Below are positions 1 to 6,918 of a DNA stretch of 12,161 nucleotides, in pieces. The notes under the pieces are model-generated. The model saw only the letters and a program-made list of their open reading frames with translations, was not told where the DNA came from and ran no database searches. The translations under genes were made by a program, and so were the position numbers. Source of the DNA: Clostridia bacterium (GTDB lineage Bacteria > Bacillota > Clostridia > Christensenellales > DUVY01); assembly GCA_026001225.1 (NCBI GenBank), contig BNZQ01000048.1, positions 1 through 12,161 of the forward strand, in the 5' to 3' direction. Each line of letters begins with the position of its first letter. Position 1 is the first letter of the stretch.

Positions 1-1
1 T

Positions 2-913
2 TTGGATCTTCCGCCCGCGGCGGGCTTTAAGCGAAAGGGCGGCGCGAGCGTAAAAGACCGCATGGAAAGCGCGGGCGCGGAGTTTCACGAGCGCGTGTAC
101 AAGGGCTTTTGCGAGCTGGCGGCGGCCTTTGCCGAAACGTTGTGCGCTAAATCCGATATCGCGGTCTTGCCCGTAAGCGGCGGCGACCGCGTGCGCGTCG
201 AGGATATCAATTGGCTGACGGGCGACTGCTGGATCAAGCCGTTTGACTCCGACGTGAAGGTCTATGTCGTTAAGCAAGCCGACACGATGACCGAACAGGC
301 GCAAAATAAACTGCTGAAAACGCTGGAGGAGCCTCCCAAAAGCACGGTGATCCTGTTGGCGGCTTGTCAAGAGGCGAAAATTTTACGCACGGTAGCGTCG
401 CGTTGCCGCCGCGTTCCGTGCGACGTTCCGCGTCCGCGGGAAATTTATGATTGCTTGGTCGGGAACGGAGTGGACGACAAACGGGCGGATTTCGCGGCGG
501 CGTTTTCGGGCGGCAGCTTGTATTTGGCGGATAAGATGCTGGCGAGCGACGTTTATATCCGCGCCGCGGACATGGTTTTTCGGTTGTTCCGTCAAATGCT
601 GGGGAGTCGCGACATTCTGGAATTTGCGGCGGCTTTGAACGAGTACAAGGATATATTCGACGCGGTTTTGGATTTCATGACGCAGATCGCGCGCGATATT
701 TTAGCGGCGCGGCTCGGAAAGCCGGAATTCGTCTTTACAAAACGCCGCGAGGCTGATATAATAGAACTCGCGCCGCATTTCAGTCCGGCCGCCTGCACGG
801 CGATTGTCCGAAAGATCAACCATGCGAAAAAGAGCTTGTATTATAACTGCAATTTTTCGGGCGCGATAGACGAGTTGCTGTTCGGGTTCTTGGAGATTAA
901 AAGCGGATCGTAA
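2..913 (+). CDS. holB: DNA polymerase III delta' subunit fused to a thymidylate kinase tail (5' partial)
   Basis: The reading frame is open at the left edge, so the start is not visible. Residues 52-303 match the clamp-loader subunit delta', which helps load the beta clamp at the replication fork. Visible features are the VEDI segment (67-70), ADTMTEQAQNKLLKTLEEPP (93-112), and an SRC motif (133-135) in TVASRCR. The C-terminal helical domain ends in the usual KKSLYYNCNFSGAIDELL manner. Residues 1 to about 45 do not look like delta': DLPP (2-5), RKGG (11-14), DRMES and EFHERVYKGF (19-36) are typical of the C-terminal part of thymidylate kinase, the gene normally just upstream. The delta' N-terminus (degenerate Walker A and the zinc-binding cysteines, roughly 75 residues) is missing. 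The frame is therefore either a real tmk-holB fusion or deletion, or an assembly chimera. ricT follows after 143 bp. The holB identity is secure; the junction is an inference. Confidence 0.85.
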   Translation: MDLPPAAGFKRKGGASVKDRMESAGAEFHERVYKGFCELAAAFAETLCAKSDIAVLPVSGGDRVRVEDINWLTGDCWIKPFDSDVKVYVVKQADTMTEQAQNKLLKTLEEPPKSTVILLAACQEAKILRTVASRCRRVPCDVPRPREIYDCLVGNGVDDKRADFAAAFSGGSLYLADKMLASDVYIRAADMVFRLFRQMLGSRDILEFAAALNEYKDIFDAVLDFMTQIARDILAARLGKPEFVFTKRREADIIELAPHFSPAACTAIVRKINHAKKSLYYNCNFSGAIDELLFGFLEIKSGS

Positions 914-1001
914 AATTGCCGTTCCTTGTCTTGCTCGCGTCCGCGCTTTTAATCCACGGCTTACGACATAAAATGAATTGATAAAATTTTTTAGAAAGGG
1001 C

Positions 1002-1056
1002 GCGGGCAAACCTTTTTTATAAAAAAGATTCTCCCGCAAAAGAAAAAAGGAATAAC
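1002..1056 (+). promoter_or_regulatory. Structured 5' leader of ricT with a possible anti-Shine-Dalgarno pairing
   Basis: GCGGG (1002-1006) can pair with CCCGC (1033-1037). This encloses a perfect palindrome CTTTTTTATAAAAAAG (1012-1027). ATTCT (1028-1032) can also pair with GGAAT (1049-1053), which overlaps the ribosome binding site of ricT. The leader of the aldo/keto reductase gene has the same order of elements. The structure is predicted by eye only. Confidence 0.4.
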
Positions 1057-1932
1057 ATGATCAAGGTAACGGGCATTAAGTTTAAAGGCAACAACCGGCT
1101 GTACTATTTCGGGCCGAACGATCTCGAATTGCCCAAAGGGACGGGCGTGATCGTGGAGACCGCGCGCGGCACCGAATACGGCGAGGTCGTCATGGACGTT
1201 AAAGAGGTGGAGGACGGCCGCGTCGTCCAACCGCTCAAGCAGGTTCTGCGGGTCGCGACGGAGGACGATCGGAAACAGATCGAAAAGAACGAGAGCCGGA
1301 AAGCCGACGCGATGCGGATTGCCGCGGAAAAGGTCGAGAAGCACAAGCTGAATATGAAGTTGGTGGATGCGGAATTCACGTTCGACGCGCAAAAGCTGGT
1401 CTTTTATTTCACTGCGGAGGGGCGCGTGGACTTCCGCGAACTGGTGCGCGATTTGGCTTCCCATTTCCGCGTCCGGATCGAATTGCGGCAGATCGGCATT
1501 CGGGACGAGTGTCGGATGCTGGGAGGGATCGCGCCTTGCGGGCGGGTCTGCTGCTGCAAAAACCATTTGCCGGACTTCGAGCGCGTGTCCGTCAAGATGG
1601 CGAAGAATCAATCGTTGTCGATCAACAGCCAAAAGATCAGCGGCCTTTGCGGGCGGCTGATGTGCTGCCTGTCTTACGAGAACAAGCACTATGTGGAAAC
1701 GGCAAAAACGATGCCCCGCAACAATAGCGAGGTCACGACGCCCGACGGCAAGGGCTGGGTGTGGTCGAATAACTTCTTGAAACGCACGGTAAAGGTCAAG
1801 ATACCCGGCCCGAACGACAGCTTCGAGATCAAGGAATACCCGCTCGATCAGGTCAAGGGGAGGCATACCGTGGCGGAAGACCTTGAAAAAGACGACCCTG
1901 TCGATGATTCTATAAAAGAGCTTTTAGACTGA
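1057..1932 (+). CDS. ricT: RicT / YaaT, PSP1-domain regulator of RNase Y
   Basis: This 291-residue protein matches the PSP1 family. The diagnostic stretch runs from RIELRQIGIRDECRMLGG (140-157) through PCGRVCCC (160-167), FERVSVKMAKNQSLS (174-188) and KISGLCGRLMCCL (193-205). In B. subtilis RicT works with RicA and RicF as a cytoplasmic complex that carries [4Fe-4S] clusters and directs RNase Y cleavage of some mRNAs, with effects on sporulation, competence and biofilm formation. The cysteines at 152, 161, 165-167, 198 and 203-204 are the obvious candidates for cluster ligands. Length is close to the B. subtilis protein. The ATG is preceded by AAAAAAGGAA at a good distance. Its place directly after holB is the conserved one in Bacillota, so the call is strong. 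The acidic last 25 residues are typical and variable. Confidence 0.95.
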   Translation: MIKVTGIKFKGNNRLYYFGPNDLELPKGTGVIVETARGTEYGEVVMDVKEVEDGRVVQPLKQVLRVATEDDRKQIEKNESRKADAMRIAAEKVEKHKLNMKLVDAEFTFDAQKLVFYFTAEGRVDFRELVRDLASHFRVRIELRQIGIRDECRMLGGIAPCGRVCCCKNHLPDFERVSVKMAKNQSLSINSQKISGLCGRLMCCLSYENKHYVETAKTMPRNNSEVTTPDGKGWVWSNNFLKRTVKVKIPGPNDSFEIKEYPLDQVKGRHTVAEDLEKDDPVDDSIKELLD

Positions 1933-1969
1933 AAACAAAGGTTGCGGCATAGACTGACTGCGGTTGTCA

Positions 1970-2029
1970 AGAACTTTTTTTGCATAAAAAGTTCTCATGC
2001 GAACAAAAACAAAAAAAGGAACTCATATC
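1970..2029 (+). promoter_or_regulatory. Structured 5' leader of the aldo/keto reductase gene
   Basis: AGAACTTTTT (1970-1979) and AAAAAGTTCT (1986-1995) form a perfect 10-bp inverted repeat with a 6-nt loop. The downstream arm AGTTCT (1990-1995) can instead pair with GGAACT (2018-2023), which contains the ribosome binding site, counting one G-U pair. The two pairings exclude each other, as in attenuators that act on translation. It resembles the ricT leader. No test of this has been made. Confidence 0.4.
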
Positions 2030-2944
2030 ATGAAAACAATACAATTGGGCAAAACAAATTTGACCGTGCCTGTCGTGGCGGTGGGGTGCATGGGATTTAC
2101 GCGGCTCGATAAAACGGACGCCGAACGCTTCGTCAAGACGGCGCTTGACTTTGGGGCAAACTTCTTCGACCACGCCGACATTTACGGCGGCGGCCGGTCC
2201 GAAGAAATATTCGCGGCCGCGGCGGCGGGCGTGCCGCGTGAAAAGTTGATATTGCAGACCAAATGCGGGATACGTCCCGGCGTTGCGTTCGACTTTTCCA
2301 AACGTCATATTTTGGCGTCCGTGGACGGCAGCTTGAAACGGTTGAAAACCGGATACATAGACGTGTTGCTGTTGCACCGCCCCGACGCGCTCGTCGAGCC
2401 GGAGGAAGTGGCCGAGGCGTTCGACGCGCTGCAGAAAGCGGGCAAGGTACGGCATTTCGGTGTTTCTAATCAAAACCCTTTCCAAATTCAATTGCTTCAG
2501 AGGTTTGTCAAACAGCCGATCGCGGCCAATCAGTTGCAGCTGTCGATCGCTCATGCGCAAATGATCACGGCGGGCATGCGCGTCAATATGGCGGACGGCG
2601 CGGCGATAGACCGCGATGGGAGCGTGCTGGACTTTTGCCGTTTGCACGATATCACGGTTCAGCCGTGGTCGCCTTTCCAATACGGCTTCTTTGAGGGCGT
2701 GTTTTTGGACAATCCGAAATTCCCCGCGCTGAACGCAAAATTGAACGAAATCGCCGCCGCGTATAAGGTAACCGCGACGACGGTCGTCATGGCGTGGCTG
2801 TTGCGTCATCCCGCCAAAATGCAGCCGGTCACGGGCACGACGAAAACCGAACGTTTAAAGGATTGCGTCCGCGCCGCCGATATCGTATTGTCGCGCGAGG
2901 AATGGTATGAAATTTATCTTGCGGCGGGCAATACCTTACCATAA
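2030..2944 (+). CDS. Aldo/keto reductase (YdhF-like)
   Basis: This is a 304-residue NAD(P)H-dependent oxidoreductase with an (alpha/beta)8 barrel. The aldo/keto reductase tetrad is readable: Asp47 and Tyr52 in FFDHADIYGGG (45-55), Lys78 in LQTKCG, and His116 in LLLHRPD (113-119). GKVRHFGVSN follows, and the C-terminal REEWYEIYLAAG matches the E. coli YdhF subgroup. The physiological substrate of this subgroup is not known. An in-frame ATG lies upstream at 1997, but the ATG at 2030 is preferred because GGAA sits 8-12 nt before it and the protein then begins MKTIQLGKTNL, the normal start of the family. The gene sits between ricT and trmN6 where B. subtilis has yabA. A strong terminator follows immediately. 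The family is certain; the substrate is not. Confidence 0.92.
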   Translation: MKTIQLGKTNLTVPVVAVGCMGFTRLDKTDAERFVKTALDFGANFFDHADIYGGGRSEEIFAAAAAGVPREKLILQTKCGIRPGVAFDFSKRHILASVDGSLKRLKTGYIDVLLLHRPDALVEPEEVAEAFDALQKAGKVRHFGVSNQNPFQIQLLQRFVKQPIAANQLQLSIAHAQMITAGMRVNMADGAAIDRDGSVLDFCRLHDITVQPWSPFQYGFFEGVFLDNPKFPALNAKLNEIAAAYKVTATTVVMAWLLRHPAKMQPVTGTTKTERLKDCVRAADIVLSREEWYEIYLAAGNTLP

Positions 2945-2977
2945 AAAAGAACCTCTTTTTTTTAGAGGTTCTTTTTT
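2943..2977. terminator. Bidirectional intrinsic terminator
   Basis: AAAAAAGAACCTCT (2943-2956) and AGAGGTTCTTTTTT (2964-2977) form a perfect 14-bp stem with a 7-T loop. A U-rich tail results in both directions, so it can end the rightward reductase transcript and the leftward ferredoxin transcript. It starts within the reductase stop codon. Confidence 0.85.
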
Positions 2978-2996
2978 ATCGTCATGTCTATGCCGT

Positions 2997-3266
<270 letters not shown>

Positions 3267-3289
3267 TCATAGAGTAACCGTATACGTTT

Positions 3290-3979
3290 ATGCTTGAAAA
3301 AAACGAATTCATTCAACCCGGCGAATGGTTGGAGGACTTGCAGCTCGGCGGCTTGCAGATCTTGCAGCGCGCGGATTTGTACCGCTTTGCGCAGGACGCC
3401 GTCCTGTTGGCCGACTTCGCTACCGTCAAGAACGGGGAGCGTGTCTGCGATCTCGGTTCGGGGGCGGGCGTTATTTGTCTGCTTTTGGCCGGAAATTCCG
3501 CAGCGCGAGAGATTGTCGGCGTGGAAATCCAGCCCGCTCTGTCGGACATGGCGGCGCGTTCCGTGCTGTATAACGGGATCGGTTCGAGAGTTAAAATGCT
3601 GAACATGCCCATGCAGGAGGCGCATACGGCGTTGGGCTGCGAAAGCATGGACGCCGTCGTCTGCAATCCCCCGTACAGAAAGACGGGAACGGGCGACCGG
3701 AGCGCGGCGGACGCGATAGCGATCGCGCGGCACGAGGTCTATGTGACGCTGGACGAGGTCGCGGCGAGCGCGGCGCGGCTGCTGAAATTGAAAGGCCGCT
3801 TTTACATGATCCACCGTTGCGACCGTTTGGCGGACGTGTTCCGCGCTTTGTCGGCTCATCGTTTGGAGCCGAAAACGTTGAAAATCGTTCGCCCCGCGCC
3901 CGATAAAGACCCTCTGTGGGCGTTGGTCGAGGCGGTCAAAGGCGGGAAAGCGGGGTTAAAAGTGATCATTGGAAACTGA
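3290..3979 (+). CDS. trmN6: tRNA1(Val) adenine-37 N6-methyltransferase (YabB/TrmN6 family)
   Basis: This 229-residue protein is a Rossmann-fold SAM-dependent methyltransferase. Motif I DLGSGAGV (54-61) binds SAM and NPPY (126-129) is the catalytic motif of N6-adenine methyltransferases. The N-terminal LEDLQLGGLQILQ (14-26) is typical of the YabB/TrmN6 family, which methylates A37 of tRNA1(Val) in E. coli. Substrate in this organism is inferred from the family. Position upstream of rsmI is the conserved one. No good ribosome binding site is visible before the ATG, although start and N-terminus fit the family. The last codons (GGA AAC TGA) lie inside a heptamer repeat, so the native C-terminus may have been replaced. 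The yazA gene that follows in Bacillus is absent. Confidence 0.92.
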   Translation: MLEKNEFIQPGEWLEDLQLGGLQILQRADLYRFAQDAVLLADFATVKNGERVCDLGSGAGVICLLLAGNSAAREIVGVEIQPALSDMAARSVLYNGIGSRVKMLNMPMQEAHTALGCESMDAVVCNPPYRKTGTGDRSAADAIAIARHEVYVTLDEVAASAARLLKLKGRFYMIHRCDRLADVFRALSAHRLEPKTLKIVRPAPDKDPLWALVEAVKGGKAGLKVIIGN

Positions 3980-4103
3980 AAACTGAAAATTTCGGTCGAA
4001 TCCGTATAAAAGCGGCTTTGTCGGCGGGTAAGATACTTACAGTACAATAAAAGTTTCTTTTCCGACAGGTCGATATTTTTCAGTTTTCAGTTTTCAGTTT
4101 TCA
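3971..4103. repeat. Inverted heptamer element, CAGTTTT family, between trmN6 and rsmI
   Basis: The left arm (3971-3991) consists of CTGAAAA units. The right arm (4077-4103) has three full TTTTCAG copies and a fourth lacking one base. The arms are inverted and enclose about 85 bp that contain no gene; the pairing continues inward imperfectly (TTTCGGTCG against CGACCTG). GACAGGTCGATA next to the right arm recurs in the copy at 8145-8192. The left arm overlaps the stop codon of trmN6. Confidence 0.8.
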
Positions 4104-4122
4104 ATTTATGCGGGAGGCAAAC

Positions 4123-4926
4123 ATGAAAACACTTTACATCATCGGCACGCCGATCGGCAACCTCGGCGATATCACGTACCGCGCCGCGGAAACGCTGCGG
4201 ACGGTCGATTTGATCGCCTGCGAGGACACGCGCCGGTCGCTCATCTTATTGAACCGCTACGATATCAAAAAACCGTTGGTCGCGTACCATAAATTTAACG
4301 AACGGGAATGCGCGGAAAAAATTCTCGCGGAAATCGGGGCGGGCAAAAGCGTCGCGCTGATCACAGACGCGGGGCTGCCCTGTATTTCCGATCCGGGCGC
4401 GACGTTGGTCGGCGCGGCCCGCGAAAAGGGAATTAAAATCGAAGTGATCGGCGCGGGCACGGCCCTTGTCCATGCGTTGGTCGCGGGGGGAATGGGCGGC
4501 GGCGGCTTTTATTTCGCGGGCTTTTTACCGGAAAAGGCCAAGGACAGGCGGGCGTTTTTGGAGGAGTTGAAAGCCGTCCGCGTCCCGTTGATCTTTTACG
4601 CCGCGCCGCACGACCTGAACCGCGATTTACGGGACTTGTTCGCGGCGTTCGGGCCGCGCCGCGCCCGCGTCGCGCGGGAGCTGACAAAATTGCACGAGGA
4701 AATTTTGGATTATACGCTGAACGAAAATCCCGAACTCGAAGCGCGCGGCGAATACGTTTTGGTGGTCGAGGGGGCGGCAAAGGCGGAAAATCCGCTGCTC
4801 GCGTTGTCGCCGGAGGCGCATTTAAAAGCGCATATCGCTGCGGGGCTTCCGACAAACGAGGCGGTCAAACGCACGGCAAAGGAGCGGGGCGTGGCGAAAA
4901 ATGAGATTTATAAATTAAGGTTTTGA
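4123..4926 (+). CDS. rsmI: 16S rRNA (cytidine-1402-2'-O)-methyltransferase RsmI
   Basis: This 267-residue SAM-dependent enzyme of the tetrapyrrole-methylase fold 2'-O-methylates C1402 of 16S rRNA in the decoding centre. Visible motifs are IIGTPIGNLGDI (6-17), ACEDTR (32-37), YHKFNE, LITDAGLPCISDPG, and FAGFLPEK. The start at 4123 is chosen because GGGAGG lies 7 bp before it; the in-frame ATG at 4108 lies next to the heptamer array. Two features are unusual. The segment normally reading PGPSA is GAGTA here, followed by an unusual glycine run (GGMGGGGF). The last codons VAKNEIYKL recur as VTKHEIYKL at 6428-6454, suggesting an insertion at the 3' end of the gene. Slightly shorter than the B. subtilis and E. 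coli homologues (about 290). The identity is secure. Confidence 0.94.
   Translation: MKTLYIIGTPIGNLGDITYRAAETLRTVDLIACEDTRRSLILLNRYDIKKPLVAYHKFNERECAEKILAEIGAGKSVALITDAGLPCISDPGATLVGAAREKGIKIEVIGAGTALVHALVAGGMGGGGFYFAGFLPEKAKDRRAFLEELKAVRVPLIFYAAPHDLNRDLRDLFAAFGPRRARVARELTKLHEEILDYTLNENPELEARGEYVLVVEGAAKAENPLLALSPEAHLKAHIAAGLPTNEAVKRTAKERGVAKNEIYKLRF
4901..4916 (+). repeat. Left copy of a 16-bp direct repeat in the rsmI 3' end
   Basis: ATGAGATTTATAAATT is found here inside the last codons of rsmI and again exactly at 6438-6453. Similarity continues 10 bp to the left (gtgNNNaaaN in both). The two copies bracket the AT-richer leftward gene block, like attachment-site repeats. Confidence 0.7.
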
Positions 4927-4969
4927 TTTCTGCAAGCTTTTTATATGCGGCCCAAAATTGCATCGGGTA

Positions 4970-5248
4970 TCATTGCTTTTCAAACGCACGCATTTCCATA
5001 TTGATAAAGCCGGTGATCATCTCACGATATAACCTCTTTACCATATCGGGATTTGCTCCATATTCATTGGCGAGGGTTCTGACCTTTTGAATAACGGCCT
5101 CAACTCTTTGCGGCGCTTGAACGGCATGGCTATCTTTTTTGAACGTTGAAGCCTATACGACATAAATCCCGCGTTCCGCAATCAGTTGAATAATCTGCCT
5201 ATCAATCGTATCAATGGTATTTCGGACTTCTTCTAATGAATTACACAC
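4970..5248 (-). pseudogene. Chorismate mutase (AroQ class), interrupted by an amber stop
   Basis: Read from a GTG at 5248, the frame gives VCNSLEEVRNTIDTID, then QIIQLIAERGIYVV, then a TAG at 5155-5153. The same frame continues as ASTFKKDSHAVQAPQRVEAV and ends MITGFINMEMRAFEKQ with TGA at 4972-4970. This is a full-length AroQ-type chorismate mutase of about 92 residues, the enzyme that turns chorismate into prephenate. One base explains the break: CAG (Gln, as expected before ASxFKK) to TAG. A GAGG lies about 13 nt before the GTG. It follows the lipoprotein gene by 14 bp on the same strand. TAG ends tatD in this window, so reassignment of TAG is unlikely. Confidence 0.8.
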
Positions 5249-5262
5249 CGCTTGAATACACC

Positions 5263-5709
5263 TCAATTTTTTTCAAGTATTACCCAAACAATCTCGCCGC
5301 CGTTTTCTTCGTAAACAACTGTAAATGCCAGCGCATTTGTTTTGTCCGCATAGGAAAACGCTCGTAGCCGTTGATCGGAGTCAAACACATAATCTTTGCT
5401 CTCGCCATATTTTTCTTTCACTTCGGCAACGCTATAATCGTATGGAGATTGCAGTTTAGTAATTACGCCGCTTGCGTCAGTCTTGATGTAAACTTCGTCA
5501 AAAGAATAAGTCCAAGATTCATTATGGTTGTCATTGCTGAATTGCGTTAAATCAACGCCATTGATATTGTCGCCGATTATCAAATCCACAAGTGTTATTT
5601 GCGACAAATCAGCAGTCGCCGTTCCGCTGTTGATTTTGATTGGTTGTCCGCAACCGACTAAACCAAGCGCAAGAGCCAACGCCAATGTTAATGTGATAAA
5701 CTTTTTCAA
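5263..5709 (-). CDS. Small lipoprotein of unknown function
   Basis: This 148-residue product starts at a TTG preceded by a strong GAGGAGGGC ribosome binding site. The N-terminus LKKFITLTLALALALGLVGCGQ is a type II signal peptide: basic n-region, hydrophobic core, and lipobox LVGC with the lipidated cysteine near position 20. The mature protein should be anchored to the outer face of the membrane. The remaining ~125 residues are acidic and rich in Asp, Tyr, Val and Thr (WTYSFDEVYIKTD, VAEVKEKYGE, FTVVYEENGGEIVWVILEK), suggesting a small beta-rich domain. I do not recognise the family. The frame is open for 25 more codons upstream, but that extension has no signal features. It lies in the AT-richer block with the SRPBCC gene upstream and the chorismate mutase pseudogene downstream. 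Confidence 0.8.
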   Translation of the reverse strand: MKKFITLTLALALALGLVGCGQPIKINSGTATADLSQITLVDLIIGDNINGVDLTQFSNDNHNESWTYSFDEVYIKTDASGVITKLQSPYDYSVAEVKEKYGESKDYVFDSDQRLRAFSYADKTNALAFTVVYEENGGEIVWVILEKN

Positions 5710-5862
5710 AATGCCCTCCTCATTGTCGTACAAGCATTCCCTTGCAAATTCCGATTCATCGGTCTTAAAATTTGGAATTGTCATAGGTATAAGAAATTAT
5801 GTCGTGCCCCTTTCGGCTTGCGTTATATTAAGTCGCCGTAAACCGGAATTTGTATAATCCGA

Positions 5863-6291
5863 TTATTTAGCTTCCGCAAGTTCTTTCAGCTTTTGATTCA
5901 TCGCGTGAAAGCCTGTTTCGGTATTTTTCGTAGCAAAAAATCCAACAAAGATGCCTGAAAAATACTCTCTCTGCGAAAAAGTCGTAGTCCCGTCTTCATT
6001 CTCTTGTATGCCAAGTTGATGCTCCCCATCAAACAAACCTTTGAAGAGTGTGCTGCCAAGCCATTTAATTTCCTTGTTTTCTATTATCGAGAGAACAATC
6101 GGATTAAATGTCATGCCCTTGCTGCCCGTGGGAACGATTCGGACGCTGATACGGTTCCGCTCTTTTACCTCCCCCTTTACCCATTGTATAAATGGATTCC
6201 AATCCGGATAGGAAGCAAAATCAGTGAGTACGCGCCATACGGCATGAGGCGTAGCAGATATTTTAATTTCGGTTTCAATTTGTTTTTTCAT
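5863..6291 (-). CDS. SRPBCC (START-like / polyketide cyclase) family protein
   Basis: This 142-residue protein begins MKKQIETEIKISATPHAVWR, then VLTDFASYPDWNPFI, the standard opening of the SRPBCC superfamily. Later features are IKWLGS, FDGEHQLGI, the FSQREYFSGIFVGF strand, and the C-terminal helix GFHAMNQKLKELAEA. Members form a deep hydrophobic pocket that binds lipids or other small ligands; many are of unknown role, and no ligand can be assigned here. The start at 6291 gives the family N-terminus, but no clear ribosome binding site precedes it; the frame is open for 27 more codons upstream. It lies in the AT-richer, possibly inserted block and is probably co-oriented with, but 153 bp from, the lipoprotein gene. 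Confidence 0.88.
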   Translation of the reverse strand: MKKQIETEIKISATPHAVWRVLTDFASYPDWNPFIQWVKGEVKERNRISVRIVPTGSKGMTFNPIVLSIIENKEIKWLGSTLFKGLFDGEHQLGIQENEDGTTTFSQREYFSGIFVGFFATKNTETGFHAMNQKLKELAEAK

Positions 6292-6418
6292 AAAAATAAG
6301 ACGACTAAAACCGCCAAAATGCTCGACCGTAGCGGTGCTGCGGTTTACGCTTTTTGACAATTTTATTCTCAAAAATATCTCAAAAATATTTTTTCAATGC
6401 GAATTGTCCACTCCCAAA

Positions 6419-6469
6419 ATGCCGGAAGTGACCAAACATGAGATTTATAAATTGACGGTAAGGCAATGA
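6419..6469 (+). pseudogene. Remnant of an rsmI 3' end
   Basis: The last codons read MPEVTKHEIYKLTVRQ and a TGA. VTKHEIYKL parallels VAKNEIYKL at the end of intact rsmI, and LTVRQ is a plausible RsmI C-terminus. This looks like the end of rsmI displaced by whatever entered at 4917-6437. Only a few codons are involved, so the call rests mostly on the exact 16-bp repeat. Confidence 0.5.
6438..6453 (+). repeat. Right copy of the 16-bp direct repeat
   Basis: Exact copy of ATGAGATTTATAAATT from 4901-4916, in the same orientation and the same codon phase (HEIYKL against NEIYKL). Confidence 0.7.
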
Positions 6470-6498
6470 AGTCCGCTATCCGAAGCGCGGCGCGGAAA

Positions 6499-6693
6499 TT
6501 ACTTCTTATCCTTTCCTATCAATCTATGATATTGCTTTTCGACGCGGGAGAGAATATCCGCCTCGACGATGTGATACTCGACATAACCGCAAGTAAAGCA
6601 TACATAGCGGTGCATGGTGAGCCGCTTTATGCCGTGGTTGATATCCCCGACGTTTTTGCCGCCGCATTTCGGACAGGTCTGCGTTTTTCTCAT
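6499..6693 (-). CDS. Small zinc-ribbon protein
   Basis: This 64-residue protein begins MRKTQTCPKCGGKNVGDI and has a second knuckle VCFTCGY. Cys 7, 10, 32 and 35 form a classic four-cysteine zinc ribbon. The C-terminal part EADILSRVEKQYHRLIGKDKK is basic and helical. Small proteins of this kind may bind nucleic acid or a partner protein, but no specific role can be read. The start at 6693 is preferred because AAGGAG lies 7 bp before it, although the frame opens upstream. It has its own consensus promoter at 6768-6796, leaving a 5' untranslated region of about 65 nt. It is likely monocistronic, leftward, next to spmB but separated from it by a hairpin. Confidence 0.85.
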   Translation of the reverse strand: MRKTQTCPKCGGKNVGDINHGIKRLTMHRYVCFTCGYVEYHIVEADILSRVEKQYHRLIGKDKK

Positions 6694-6767
6694 GATCGTA
6701 CTCCTTTTTATTACGCCGCGACGGGGCAACTCAGCGAACAAGGCGTTGCGGGGAGCGGCATAGAAAC

Positions 6768-6796
6768 AGTATAGGGGAATTTGCTTTGAATGTCAA
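6768..6796 (-). promoter_or_regulatory. Sigma-A-type promoter of the zinc-ribbon gene
   Basis: Minus strand: perfect TTGACA (6796-6791), 17-bp spacer, TATACT (6773-6768). It faces the zinc-ribbon gene. Confidence 0.8.
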
Positions 6797-6805
6797 TCTG
6801 TTTTA

Positions 6806-6863
6806 CGGGCTTTTTTCTTTGAGCGGGCCGATCAAGGAAAGCCGGTCAAAAGAAAACCGCCCG
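6806..6863. terminator. Long imperfect hairpin after spmB
   Basis: CGGGC (6806-6810) pairs with GCCCG (6859-6863), and TTTTTTCTTTGA (6811-6822) pairs imperfectly with TCAAAAGAAAA (6846-6856). It lies between the spmB stop and the zinc-ribbon promoter, where a terminator is expected. A U-tract after the stem is lacking, so termination is only suggested. Confidence 0.35.
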
Positions 6864-6918
6864 ACTGAAAAATAAATAAGCGGATAAGGTGCCAAGGAAA
6901 AGTCCGTTGAGCATTGCC

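Larger units (their letters stand above)
4917..6437. mobile_element. Possible inserted segment at the 3' end of rsmI
   Basis: The block is visibly richer in A and T than the genes on either side. It holds only leftward genes (chorismate mutase pseudogene, lipoprotein, SRPBCC protein) and is bounded by a duplicated rsmI 3' end. No integrase, transposase or relaxase is visible, so if it arrived by integration it is a remnant or was moved by a helper elsewhere. Boundaries are inferred from the direct repeat only. Confidence 0.4.

Noticed and set aside
991..1866. A 291-codon open frame on the minus strand opposite ricT
   Set aside because: It mirrors ricT in a GC-rich region, has no family motifs, and the opposite strand encodes a clear PSP1 protein.
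1997..2029. Upstream ATG at 1997 as the start of the aldo/keto reductase
   Set aside because: The extra residues MRTKTKKGTHI are not part of the family and overlap the leader hairpin; the ATG at 2030 has the proper ribosome binding site.
5153..5155. TAG read as glutamine (altered genetic code) in the chorismate mutase frame
   Set aside because: tatD ends with TAG in this window and every other gene is intact with the standard code; a single nonsense mutation is simpler.
6367..6388. Tandem pair of TCTCAAAAATA upstream of the SRPBCC gene
   Set aside because: Only two 11-bp copies in AT-rich DNA; no associated structure or convincing promoter, so I do not assign a function.
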